Source of the DNA: a bacterium
GTDB taxonomy: Bacteria; Bacillota; Bacilli; Lactobacillales; Streptococcaceae
DNA: 64,000 nucleotides
Reading direction: 5' to 3'
Assembly (NCBI GenBank): GCA_905221035.1
Contig: CAJNBP010000002.1
Location: 124,001-188,000 of the forward strand
This document shows positions 39,783-48,415 of the stretch, in pieces; position 1 is the first letter of the stretch; every line of letters starts with the position of its first letter. The translations under genes and the position numbers were made by a program. The notes under the pieces are model-generated. The model searched no databases, was not told the origin of the DNA, and saw only the letters and a program-made list of their open reading frames with translations.

Positions 39783-41140
39783 AAATAAGTCCCCTCGCGA
39801 GGTGAAGTTGTTCTAATCAAAGAACTATTTGAAGAAACTAAAGCTAAAATGTTTCCGTCCCCTCGCGAGATGAATAGGGTGCTCTACAAATCTCTGACTT
39901 GCTCATGTACTACAATTTAGGAAAGGTATAAAAGTTTCCGTCCCCTACCGAGGTAGATAGGTATCTATACGGGTATTTGATTGCTCTGGAATTGAGATTG
40001 AGGAATTTCCGTCCCCTACCGAGGTGGATAGGATGTTCTAAATGGCTTTTGAAAATGTAACTAAAATTTCTTACAAGTTTTCGTCCCCTCGCGAGGTGGA
40101 TAGGTTCTTATACTTTTAAATGGAATTATACGAAGTTTTCGACCTGAAGGAGTTTCCGTCCCCTCTCGAGGTGAATAGGTTGTCTTACAATTATTTTATT
40201 TTTATATAAAAAAATTTCAAAATTGTTTCCGTCCCCTCGCGAGGTGAAGTGCGTGGTTTATCGATGTATCATGGTATGCAAAACCTGAATTGTTTCCGTC
40301 CCCTACCGAGGTGAATAGGGTGTTCTACTTGATACACTCAAAGAAATCGCTGATAAAATTGCGTTTCCGTCCCCTCGCGAGGTGAATAGGGTAGTTTACT
40401 TGTACATTTGTTTTTGGTCAATCAAACTCTACTTGATTTCCGTCCCCTCTCGAGGTAGATAGGTTCTTATACTATGGAAATGAATTTAGTATTAAACGTT
40501 TTTGTTTTGATTGTTTCCGTCCCCTCGCGAGGTAGATAGGTAGCTATACAATATTGTCGATCAAAATTTCGATGAAAAGAAATGGTTTCCGTCCCCTCTC
40601 GAGGTAGATAGGTATCTATACGAAAACGTGCTCTTGACTATCAAGAACCAAGCGAAGACTAGTTCCCAGCCCCTCTAGAGGTAGATTGGTAGCTATACAA
40701 ATCAAGTTGTAGATAGATTTAATGATTTAGGAATGTTTCCGTCCCCTCTCGAGGTGGATAGGTTCTTATACACTTTGACAAACATACTTTAGAGTACAAA
40801 TACGAGTTCCCGTCCCCTCTCGAGGTAGATAGGTTGTCTTACTGGTATTATCGAATAAAGCATATCCGGAAGAGTATATGAGTTTCCGCCCCCTACCGAG
40901 GCGAAGTGGATGATATGCACAAAGGTCTTGATGTTTCTATTTACGCTAAACCTGAATTGTTTCCATCCCCTCTCGAGGCAGATAGGTTCTTATACACTGC
41001 AATCATTGAAGCTTTACGTCATAGTGGAAAACTGTTTCCGTCCCCTCTCGAGGCAGATAGGTTCTTATACTGTTGTATTTATTGATGAGCTATCTTCCTT
41101 TACGTTTCCGTCCCCTCTCGAGGCAGATAGGTTCTTATAC
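39783..41140 (-). CRISPR. Type III-A CRISPR array, 19 repeats and 18 spacers
   Basis: 37-nt repeats (plus-strand form GTTTCCGTCCCCTCTCGAGG + 17 nt ending TAC) start at 39783, 39851, 39934, 40005, 40077, 40152, 40225, 40292, 40363, 40436, 40513, 40585, 40662, 40735, 40806, 40882, 40959, 41034 and 41104. Spacers are 30-46 nt. crRNA is read from the minus strand: the tag ACGGAAAC and the CCTC..GAGG stem match the S. thermophilus III-A repeat. The leader is at the high-coordinate side, where the last two repeats are identical and the third differs by one base. The most distal repeat (39783) is degenerate. Confidence 0.97.
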
Positions 41141-41233
41141 CCCATATTTTGTGGTTGGATTTAAAAACAAACACAAGATATAACCTATTTGGAAACTAAT
41201 TATAGTATACCATAAAATGTAAGAGTTTTCACA
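41141..41233 (-). promoter_or_regulatory. CRISPR leader
   Basis: AT-rich 93 bases between the cas2 stop and the first repeat. Minus strand contains GGTATACTATAAT, giving two possible -10 boxes (41202-41213), but no good -35. It also contains GATATAACCTATTTGGAAAC on the plus strand (41176-41195), resembling the two ends of a repeat. Confidence 0.7.
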
Positions 41234-41566
41234 TCAAAAAAACAAACAATCTGCTTCTTCTAGCTCTCTATCATCGGTATTCAAACGAATAATCTCTTCT
41301 CGATTCCCAACATAGACAATAATGTTATCAAATTCGCTAGGATCATAAAAATATTCCAATTCTCGAATCAAGACTTGATAACTAGTCCTCTCCAAATCAA
41401 TTTCAAAACAAGAGCGCTGTACTCTAACCCCAAAACCTTCTAGCAGCTTGGATAATTGGAGTCTTCTTTTATTACTGACTATGTCATAAATAATTAGACA
41501 AAAGAAAGACTTCTTCTTAGCAAACTCCTTTTCCTCTATCGATAAATTATAATACAAGCCCATCAT
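41234..41566 (-). CDS. cas2: Cas2
   Basis: Partner of Cas1 in spacer integration. Ferredoxin fold with FCLIIYDIVSNKRR (conserved Asp) and GVRVQRSCFEIDL. 110 residues, with about 20 extra N-terminal residues compared with minimal Cas2. Overlaps the cas1 stop by 20 bases; a second ATG three bases in is also possible. Confidence 0.93.
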   Translation of the reverse strand: MMGLYYNLSIEEKEFAKKKSFFCLIIYDIVSNKRRLQLSKLLEGFGVRVQRSCFEIDLERTSYQVLIRELEYFYDPSEFDNIIVYVGNREEIIRLNTDDRELEEADCLFF

Positions 41567-42569
41567 TCTCCTCCTGTAAAGCTGTTACATAAGCTTGACT
41601 CTCTAGACTTTCAAAAGCTCTGATAAGACCCTTAATCTGCTGGTCAGCAGTATAAAAGAAAGAATAACATTTTTTATCCAACTCGATATACTGGTGGATT
41701 TCCAACATTCTCTCCCTCATAGCTCGAAGAAATATTTCTCTTCCCTCATCTATTAACAAGAAAGTACCATCTGCCGACTTCTCAAAATGCTCCAACTTCA
41801 AATCCTCTCTCAAAAGCAACTCTAAAACCGTATTATCAACGATAACTGGTCTCCACTCCTCCATCAAATCACTAGCAAGACTAGCATGATGACGATGACT
41901 TTGATGGAGTACTCCAAATCCAAAACTAAGTCCATTTTTACGTATCAAACCAAGAAAACAAGAATAAAGAATGGAATAACCAAAATTAAGCAAACAGTTA
42001 CAACAATCCTCAGCAGGTCGCGTTCTGCGACCATGAAAACGGAAAGCTGTCGGAACCAATAAACTCAGATAGTAAAAATAGGACTTAGCGATCCGACCTT
42101 CATACCCCATCAATTGAGAGAGTGATTCTGCCTTAGATATATTTTCAATCGTTAAGTCGAAACGCTCAAAGTCCTCCGTTGATAAGATTCTATTCTTATT
42201 AAAGCTTTTTAGCAGGGAAAGTTGATGCTGAACCTTAGCGCTAACTATTTTTTTAGAAATATCTAAACAAAAGTTCTGGTCCAGACAGGCTTTAGCCTGT
42301 AGGTATTGCTTATCAAAATCCTCTTGCCGGAAAGAATCCAAACAAGCTAAAAATTTTCCCTCTTCTGTAAAATAGTAAACATTGATACTTTCCTTTGCTA
42401 GGACTCTTAATAACTGGGTTGATACTTGAGCCTTGCCAAAGATTAAGACATTGTCTACTAAGTGAATAGAGATTTCACTCTCAATCTCCCTTCGGCCATT
42501 TTTTATGATAATCTTCTGACTGGATAAGCCTAAAAAGTAATCCGACTTTTGTACAAATAAATCACTCAT
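41547..42569 (-). CDS. cas1: Cas1 integrase
   Basis: Metal-dependent integrase for new spacers. Catalytic residues: Glu in LMGYEGRIAKSYF, His in FGVLHQSHRHH, and acidic residues in LASDLMEEWRPVI. 340 residues. AGGAGG ten bases upstream of the ATG. First gene of the locus, directly behind a promoter and next to the potD terminator. A dedicated cas1-cas2 pair suggests that the locus can still adapt. Confidence 0.95.
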   Translation of the reverse strand: MSDLFVQKSDYFLGLSSQKIIIKNGRREIESEISIHLVDNVLIFGKAQVSTQLLRVLAKESINVYYFTEEGKFLACLDSFRQEDFDKQYLQAKACLDQNFCLDISKKIVSAKVQHQLSLLKSFNKNRILSTEDFERFDLTIENISKAESLSQLMGYEGRIAKSYFYYLSLLVPTAFRFHGRRTRPAEDCCNCLLNFGYSILYSCFLGLIRKNGLSFGFGVLHQSHRHHASLASDLMEEWRPVIVDNTVLELLLREDLKLEHFEKSADGTFLLIDEGREIFLRAMRERMLEIHQYIELDKKCYSFFYTADQQIKGLIRAFESLESQAYVTALQEENDGLVL

Positions 42570-42604
42570 CTATCACTTTCCCTCCTAAAATCATAAAGGA
42601 TACT

Positions 42605-42632
42605 AGTCTATCACTTTTAAAAAAATTGTCAA
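42605..42632 (-). promoter_or_regulatory. Promoter of the cas operon
   Basis: TTGACA (42627-42632), 16 bases, TAGACT (42605-42610) on the minus strand, 36 bases before cas1. Confidence 0.65.
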
Positions 42633-42651
42633 CTATTTTTTGTATTTTTTA

Positions 42652-42684
42652 AAAAGAAAAACGAACCAGCTGACTGATCCGTTT
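42652..42684 (-). terminator. Terminator of murB-potABCD
   Basis: Minus strand AACGGATCAG-tcag-CTGGTTCGTT followed by TTTC, ten bases after the potD stop. It marks the boundary between backbone and CRISPR island. Confidence 0.85.
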
Positions 42685-42693
42685 TCATACGTT

Positions 42694-43764
42694 CTACTTC
42701 CGATACATTTTAAACTGTAGGAAGAGGTCGCTATATTTCCCTGTCCATTTATGGTCAAATTTTTCATAAACTTCTAGGTGTTTCATGGTTTCAGCATCAG
42801 GATAGAATGACTTGTCTTCTTTTTTCTCCTCTGGGAGCAGTTCCTTAGCTGGCAGGTTTGGTGTTGAATAGCCGACATACTCTGCATTTTTGAGAGCATT
42901 TTCAGGTTTCAACATAAAGTTGATAAAGGCATAGGCGGCATCTTGGTTTTTAACTGTTTTGGGAATGACCATATTGTCAAACCAAAGGTTGCTGGCCTCT
43001 GTCGGTACCACATAGCGTAGATTTTCATTTTTTTCTAGCATCTGGCTGGCTTCACCAGAAAAAGTTACGCCGATAGCAGCGTTGTTCTGAATCATGTAAC
43101 CCTTCATCTCGTCAGCAACGATGGCCTTAATATTTGGAGTCAATTTGTAGAGTTTGTCTACTGTCTCTTCCAACTGCTGGGTATCCTTGGAGTTGAGGCT
43201 GTAGCCCAATGAGTTAAGCCCTAGTCCCAATACCTCACGCGCCCCATCAAAGAGCATGATAGAGTTCTTATACTCTGGCTTCCAAAGGTCATCCCAATGC
43301 TCAGGCGCTTCATCTACCATAGTTTCATTGTAGACAATTCCCAAAGTTCCCCAGAAGTAAGGGATGGAGAATTTATTGCCTGGGTCAAAGGACTGGTTGA
43401 GGAACTCTGGTCCGATATTTTCAAGACCTTCAAGTTTTGAATAATCAAGCGGTACCAAGAGGTCTTCATCCTTCATCTTGTTGATCATGTATTCACTTGG
43501 GATGGCAATATCGTAGGTCGTTCCACCCTGCTTGATCTTGGTATACATGGCTTCGTTAGAATCAAAGGTCTCGTACTGAACTTGGATGCCTGTTTCTTCT
43601 GTGAATTGCTCCAAGAGTTCTGGATCGATGTAGTCTCCCCAGTTGTAGATAACCAGTTTTTGACTATCTCGGCTGTTGATTTTACTGTCTAGATGAGTCG
43701 CAATTCCCCACAAGACCAGGATAATCGCTGCAATTCCTGCTAAAAATGAATAGAGTTTTTTCAT
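42694..43764 (-). CDS. potD: Spermidine/putrescine-binding protein
   Basis: Substrate-binding subunit of the polyamine importer. N-terminal hydrophobic segment (about 4-23), then NWGDYIDPELLEQF, typical of PotD/PotF. There is no lipobox Cys, so it is either secreted or held by its signal anchor. 356 residues. Overlaps potC by 4 bases. Confidence 0.95.
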   Translation of the reverse strand: MKKLYSFLAGIAAIILVLWGIATHLDSKINSRDSQKLVIYNWGDYIDPELLEQFTEETGIQVQYETFDSNEAMYTKIKQGGTTYDIAIPSEYMINKMKDEDLLVPLDYSKLEGLENIGPEFLNQSFDPGNKFSIPYFWGTLGIVYNETMVDEAPEHWDDLWKPEYKNSIMLFDGAREVLGLGLNSLGYSLNSKDTQQLEETVDKLYKLTPNIKAIVADEMKGYMIQNNAAIGVTFSGEASQMLEKNENLRYVVPTEASNLWFDNMVIPKTVKNQDAAYAFINFMLKPENALKNAEYVGYSTPNLPAKELLPEEKKEDKSFYPDAETMKHLEVYEKFDHKWTGKYSDLFLQFKMYRK

Positions 43765-44534
43765 GCTTGCTCCTCCTTCTCACGTGAGATAAAGTAATAT
43801 CCAACCACTAGGATAATACTAAAGAGAAAGACAAGGGCAGAAAGGGCATTGATTTCTAGCGAAATCCCCTTACGAGCACGAGAATAAATCTCGACGGACA
43901 GGGTTGAAAAGCCATTTCCAGTCACAAAGAAGGTCACGGCAAAGTCATCTAGCGAATAGGTGAAGGCCATGAAATAACCTGCAATGATAGACGGTGTCAG
44001 GTAAGGAAGCATGATTTCCTTGAATATCTGAAATTGACTGGCTCCCAAGTCATAGGCCGCATGAATCATGTCCCCGTTCATTTCCTTGAGACGAGGCAAA
44101 ACCATCAAGACCACGATAGGAATGGAGAAAGCCACATGACTAGATAGAACTGTCAAAAAGCCAAGTGAAAACTTGAGTTGAGTAAAAAGAATCAAGAAGC
44201 TAGCACCAATCATAACATCAGGCGCAACCATGAGGATATTATTGAGTGATAGAAAGGCTTCTTGGTATTTCTTACGAGACTGGTAAATGTAAATGGCACC
44301 GAAAGTCCCGATAATGGTCGCAATCAAGGCTGACAGGAAGGCCAAGAAAAAGGTCTGTGTCACAATCAACATGAGACGACCATCGCCAAACATGGTTTTA
44401 AAATGGCTCAAGCTAAAGCCTGTAAAGCTGTTCATGTCGTTGCCTGCATTAAAGGCATAACCAATCAGGTAAAAGATAGGCAGGTAGAGGACAAGAAAGA
44501 CCAGTCCCAGATAAAGGTTGGCAAATTTTTTCAT
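43761..44534 (-). CDS. potC: Polyamine ABC transporter permease
   Basis: Six-segment permease with the EAA loop AAYDLGASQFQIFKEIMLP. 257 residues from 44534, where GGAGAG precedes and ATGA overlaps the potB stop; the upstream ATG at 44561 is therefore rejected. Pairs with PotB. Confidence 0.95.
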   Translation of the reverse strand: MKKFANLYLGLVFLVLYLPIFYLIGYAFNAGNDMNSFTGFSLSHFKTMFGDGRLMLIVTQTFFLAFLSALIATIIGTFGAIYIYQSRKKYQEAFLSLNNILMVAPDVMIGASFLILFTQLKFSLGFLTVLSSHVAFSIPIVVLMVLPRLKEMNGDMIHAAYDLGASQFQIFKEIMLPYLTPSIIAGYFMAFTYSLDDFAVTFFVTGNGFSTLSVEIYSRARKGISLEINALSALVFLFSIILVVGYYFISREKEEQA

Positions 44535-45337
44535 CGTTCTCTCCTTTCCTTGGTCACCCACATGGTGATGAACATGGTCAGGATGAGAATAACACCGATG
44601 GTTGAACCCATACCGTAGTTGTCATTGGTCAGGAAGTTCTGCTCAATTGCTGTACCAAGAGTGATAACGCGGTTTCCACCAATCAAACGCGTCAACATGA
44701 AGAGACTCAAACTTGGAATAAAGACAGACTGAACCCCACTTCTCACACCGTTCATCGATAGAGGGAAGATGACATGACGGAAGGTCTCCCACTTGGTCGC
44801 ACCGAGGTCATAGCTGGCATTGATGAGGTTGTTATCCATATCGTCCAAGACATTGAAAATCGGCAAAATCATAAAGGGAAGCTCGATGTAGCTTGCGACA
44901 AAGATAAAGGAGAAATCGGTAAAGAGCAACTGCTGCGAACCGATTCCGATAAATTCCAAGAATTGGTTAATAGAGCCATTCTGACCAAAAATCCCAATAA
45001 AGGCATAGGCCTTGAGGAGCAGATTGATCCAGGTTGGCAGGATAATCAGCATGAGCCAGAGTTGACGGTGTTTGAGACGGGTCAAAAAGAGGGCTGTCGG
45101 ATAGCTGATAAGCAAGGTTACAAAAGTCACAATTCCTGCATAAAGCACTGAGTTAAAACTCATTTTGAGATAAGTCAAGTTTTGTGACGCAAAGTAAGAT
45201 TTATAATTTTCTAAACTAAACTGGCCTTCAATGTTGAAAAAAGATTGTCCGAAAATCAAGACCAAGGGTGCGAGAACAAAGAGGGCAATCCAGAGCATGT
45301 AGGGCACTACAAAGAGTTTAGAGCTTGTTTTCTTCAT
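44531..45337 (-). CDS. potB: Polyamine ABC transporter permease
   Basis: Six-segment permease with the EAA loop [19 protein letters not shown]. 268 residues from 45337, with GAGGAGG upstream. Overlaps potA by 20 bases and potC by 4. Confidence 0.95.
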   Translation of the reverse strand: MKKTSSKLFVVPYMLWIALFVLAPLVLIFGQSFFNIEGQFSLENYKSYFASQNLTYLKMSFNSVLYAGIVTFVTLLISYPTALFLTRLKHRQLWLMLIILPTWINLLLKAYAFIGIFGQNGSINQFLEFIGIGSQQLLFTDFSFIFVASYIELPFMILPIFNVLDDMDNNLINASYDLGATKWETFRHVIFPLSMNGVRSGVQSVFIPSLSLFMLTRLIGGNRVITLGTAIEQNFLTNDNYGMGSTIGVILILTMFITMWVTKERRER

Positions 45338-46475
45338 CTCTTTCCTCCTCGATTGCATTGATCAGACCTGCTTCTTGCTCTTCGATTTCCACGTATTCTT
45401 CGATACGAGCATCGAACTCTTCTTCGGTTTCGTTGAGACGCATGATGTGGATATCTTCTGGTTCAAAGTCCAGACCGATTTCTTCACCAACTATGGCCTT
45501 ACGAGTCGAGTGAATCATCCATTCATTTCCGAGTTCGTCATAGGCGATGATTTCATAGTGAACCCCACGGAAAAGCTGGGTATCGACCTTAACTTGGAGC
45601 TTGCCTTCTTCAGGAAGAGTAATGCGCAAGTCCTCTGGACGAATAACGACCTCAACAGGCTCATTTGGCTTCATCCCCCCATCAACTGCTTCAAAGCGTT
45701 TGCCGTTAAACTCAACCAAGTAGTCCTCAATCATGGTTCCTGGCAAGATATTTGACTCACCGATAAAGGTAGCAACAAAGTGGTTGATCGGCTCGTCATA
45801 GATGTCCACAGGTGTTCCAGACTGGACAATCTCGCCATCATTCATAACAAAAATCCAGTCACTCATAGCCAGGGCTTCTTCCTGATCGTGAGTGACAAAG
45901 ACAAAGGTAATGCCCAATCGTTGTTGTAGTTCACGGAGTTCGTACTGCATGTCTGTTCGCAATTTCAAGTCCAGAGCTGACAAGGGCTCATCCAACAAAA
46001 CCACACGAGGTTGATTGATGATGGCACGGGCAATGGCCACACGCTGGCGTTGCCCTCCAGAGAGTTTACGGATAGAACGTTTTTCATAACCTTCCAACTG
46101 AACCATCTTGAGAACTTCCGCTACACGCTGCTCGATTTCTTTCTTGTCAATCTTGCGCAAGCGGAGTGGAAAGGCAACATTTTCAAACACATTCATATGT
46201 GGGAACAAGGCATAAGATTGGAAGACCGTATGGACGTCTCGCTTGTTGGTTGGGATGTCATTGATACGGACACCGTCTAGCATGATATCTCCTGTCGTCG
46301 CATCCAGTAAACCTGCAATAATGTTTAGGATAGTTGATTTCCCTGAACCAGATGCGCCTAGAAGGGTGTAAAATTTTCCTTCTTCCAACTCAAAGTTGAT
46401 GTCTTTGAGAACCTTGGTGTTGCTGTCTTCAAAAACTTTAGAGACGTTTTTGAATTCGATAATTGGTTTTTTCAA
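45318..46475 (-). CDS. potA: Polyamine ABC transporter ATP-binding protein
   Basis: Walker [10 protein letters not shown] near 39-47, signature LSGGQRQR, Walker [12 protein letters not shown], and a C-terminal TOBE domain (about 280-355). 385 residues with a Glu-rich tail. The start is TTG at 46475: no in-frame ATG gives the conserved [14 protein letters not shown] start. An out-of-frame ATG at 46482 is better placed relative to AAGGA. Confidence 0.94.
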   Translation of the reverse strand: MKKPIIEFKNVSKVFEDSNTKVLKDINFELEEGKFYTLLGASGSGKSTILNIIAGLLDATTGDIMLDGVRINDIPTNKRDVHTVFQSYALFPHMNVFENVAFPLRLRKIDKKEIEQRVAEVLKMVQLEGYEKRSIRKLSGGQRQRVAIARAIINQPRVVLLDEPLSALDLKLRTDMQYELRELQQRLGITFVFVTHDQEEALAMSDWIFVMNDGEIVQSGTPVDIYDEPINHFVATFIGESNILPGTMIEDYLVEFNGKRFEAVDGGMKPNEPVEVVIRPEDLRITLPEEGKLQVKVDTQLFRGVHYEIIAYDELGNEWMIHSTRKAIVGEEIGLDFEPEDIHIMRLNETEEEFDARIEEYVEIEEQEAGLINAIEEERDEENKL

Positions 46476-46634
46476 TTGGCATAAATTCCTTCTTTTTCAT
46501 AGATTAACAGATCAGGGCTCTGTCAGGCCGCCACTACCTCTTGCAGGGTGTAAAACCACCTGCATACATCTTCGCTAACGATAGGCTTTCACCCCCTTTC
46601 CATGACATAGCAGCAGCTTTTCAACTACAGCATC
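46476..46634 (-). promoter_or_regulatory. murB-potA spacer with strong hairpins and overlapping short ORF
   Basis: 159 bases without a main gene. Minus strand holds GCAGGTG-gtttta-CACCCTGC (one bulge) and ACAGA-gccctga-TCTGT. A short ORF (ATG at 46500, second ATG at 46482, stop in potA) overlaps the potA start in another frame. No known riboswitch is recognised. In pneumococcus murB and pot genes are co-transcribed, so this may be an internal control region. Confidence 0.45.
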
Positions 46635-47540
46635 CTACTTGCTTTCACCCAAGATACGGACTTCTCTCTCAAGTGTAACACCTGAGTGCTCCTTGACTTT
46701 TTCGATTACAGACTCAATCAAGTCCTCGTAATCTTTAGCCGTTCCATCTGCGACATTGATCATAAACCCTGCGTGCTTTTCTGACACTTCTACGCCACCG
46801 ATACGATAGCCTTTCAAGCCAGCCTCAGAAATTAATTGACCTGCAAAATGCCCTACTGGACGTTTAAAGACCGAACCACAAGATGGGTATTCCAAAGGTT
46901 GCTTGAGTTCACGTAGGTGCGTCAAGCGCTCCATTTCCTGCTTGATGACCTGATGGGTTCCTGGAGCTAAGGCAAATTTAGCTGACAAGACAACTGCACC
47001 TGACTCTTGAATAGCTGAATGGCGGTAACCAAAAGCCAAGTCTTTGGCAGACAAAGTCTCGATTTCTCCATCCTTGGTCAAAACCTTACAAGACTGCAAG
47101 ATGTGGGCAATCTCGCCACCATAGGCACCCGCATTCATAAAGACAGCACCACCGACGCTGCCAGGAATGCCACAAGCAAACTCAAAGCCAGTCAAGCTAT
47201 GACGAAGGGCAATGCGGGTTGTCTCAATCAAATTGGCTCCTGCTTCTGCTTCAATGGTATAACCATCAACGGAAACGTTATTGAGCTTGTCACACAAGAT
47301 GACAAATCCACGAATTCCTCCATCACGAACGATAATGTTGCTGGCATTCCCAAGAACCATCCAAGGGATATTTTCTTGATTGGCAAATTTAACAACGCGA
47401 GCCAACTCAAAACGATTTCGTGGAAAGACCAGATAATCAGCCTCTCCACCTACTTTTGTATAACTATAGCTATGCAAGGGTTCCTTAAAACGGATATCAA
47501 TTCCTTCTAAGATTTCAAGCATTTTTTCTCTTACTGACAT
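46635..47540 (-). CDS. murB: UDP-N-acetylenolpyruvoylglucosamine reductase
   Basis: FAD enzyme that makes UDP-MurNAc for peptidoglycan. Short (type II) form of 301 residues. FAD region [14 protein letters not shown] and [32 protein letters not shown] is the signature; the catalytic Ser lies in [17 protein letters not shown] before the ATG. Leads the murB-potABCD unit. Confidence 0.96.
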   Translation of the reverse strand: MSVREKMLEILEGIDIRFKEPLHSYSYTKVGGEADYLVFPRNRFELARVVKFANQENIPWMVLGNASNIIVRDGGIRGFVILCDKLNNVSVDGYTIEAEAGANLIETTRIALRHSLTGFEFACGIPGSVGGAVFMNAGAYGGEIAHILQSCKVLTKDGEIETLSAKDLAFGYRHSAIQESGAVVLSAKFALAPGTHQVIKQEMERLTHLRELKQPLEYPSCGSVFKRPVGHFAGQLISEAGLKGYRIGGVEVSEKHAGFMINVADGTAKDYEDLIESVIEKVKEHSGVTLEREVRILGESK

Positions 47541-47569
47541 GTTACTCTTCCTTTTTCAAAATTCATTCC

Positions 47570-47575
47570 ATTATA
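47570..47575 (-). promoter_or_regulatory. Extended -10 box of murB-potABCD
   Basis: Minus strand TGGTATAAT, 29 bases before the murB start; the -35 (TCGTCA) is weak. Confidence 0.6.
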
Positions 47576-47626
47576 CCATTTTTAAGACCATTTGACGACC
47601 ATAAAAAGACCTTGTTTGGTTTTTGC

Positions 47627-47654
47627 ACAAAAAAAGAGGTTTCCCTCTTTTTCT
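47627..47654. terminator. Terminator of the YhfC-like gene
   Basis: AAAGAGG-tttc-CCTCTTT, flanked by A and T runs on both sides, so it can work on either strand; it reaches the gene's stop codon. Confidence 0.8.
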
Positions 47655-48406
47655 TATGATTTTTTACAAAAGATTGCCTTGGTTCCATAGGCAACCAGAA
47701 CGAGCTCCAGTGCTAGAATCACTTCAACCAAGACTGGATTGCTCAACCAGCCAACTTGGGATAGAGATGGTGCCAGGTCAAAGAAGGCATGGAGTCCATA
47801 AGCCGCTAGGAGATATGTCCATTTCTTCTGGCGAACAGCCTGATAAACCCAAACTGTCAAAAGCAATTGGAATCCTAGAGCCAAAATCCGTTCAAAACCA
47901 AGCAAATAAATCTGCCAGACAGACAGCGACTGAATAGTTTTTAACATATTTTCAGACAGCAATTGCATGACCTGTGGATTCTGAGTTTGAACTGCTGAGA
48001 GAACAATGTAGAGATTAATCAAACTAGTAAGGCCCAGGAAAATCAATTCCAAACCACCATGACCTAACCCATAAGCCAAGGCGTCTGCCTTGTCCAAACT
48101 TCTCTTTTTCTCCAACCATTTGAAGAAAACAAGACGAGCAGTTTCCTCAAAAAAGGCTGCCATGGCTAGGCCATAGATGATATAGACAAGTGGATGATCT
48201 TGCAAGAGGGCAATACTACCGTCTTTTTGAGGATGTAAAACCAAGATATGCACCAGTTTTTCTAAAATCTGTGAAGAGACAAAGAAGGCGACAGCCCCCA
48301 AGCCCAAAACAGCTAGATTAATCTGGTATTTCTTTTTGGCATACCAAATGCTCCCTAGCAAGAAAGCTAGCAAAAGCACCATGGTAATGATAATATGAAT
48401 GGTCAT
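47654..48406 (-). CDS. YhfC-family intramembrane protein (possible glutamic protease)
   Basis: 250 residues with about seven membrane segments. FFEETARLVFFKW near residue 85 gives the EE..R motif; GHGGLELIFLG and HAFFDLAP supply further conserved His, Glu and Asp. These are the marks of the YhfC/PrsW-like putative intramembrane proteases. Substrate unknown. Nine bases after budA, so co-transcribed. Confidence 0.75.
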   Translation of the reverse strand: MTIHIIITMVLLLAFLLGSIWYAKKKYQINLAVLGLGAVAFFVSSQILEKLVHILVLHPQKDGSIALLQDHPLVYIIYGLAMAAFFEETARLVFFKWLEKKRSLDKADALAYGLGHGGLELIFLGLTSLINLYIVLSAVQTQNPQVMQLLSENMLKTIQSLSVWQIYLLGFERILALGFQLLLTVWVYQAVRQKKWTYLLAAYGLHAFFDLAPSLSQVGWLSNPVLVEVILALELVLVAYGTKAIFCKKS

Positions 48407-48415
48407 TTTCTTCTC

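Noticed and set aside
40225..40958. Duplication of one spacer-repeat unit within the array
   Set aside because: The two related spacers differ mainly at codon third positions, which fits two homologous target genes better than drift after duplication.
40910..41164. Open reading frame through the CRISPR repeats
   Set aside because: The frame runs across repeats and spacers, has no ribosome site and is explained by the array.
41234..42569. Degenerate adaptation module
   Set aside because: Cas1 and Cas2 both have full length and their conserved catalytic or structural residues.
46476..46560. Thiamine (TPP) riboswitch before potA
   Set aside because: CCTGATCTGTTAAT resembles part of the thi box, but the CTGAGA element and the closing stem are missing and the operon has no thiamine link.
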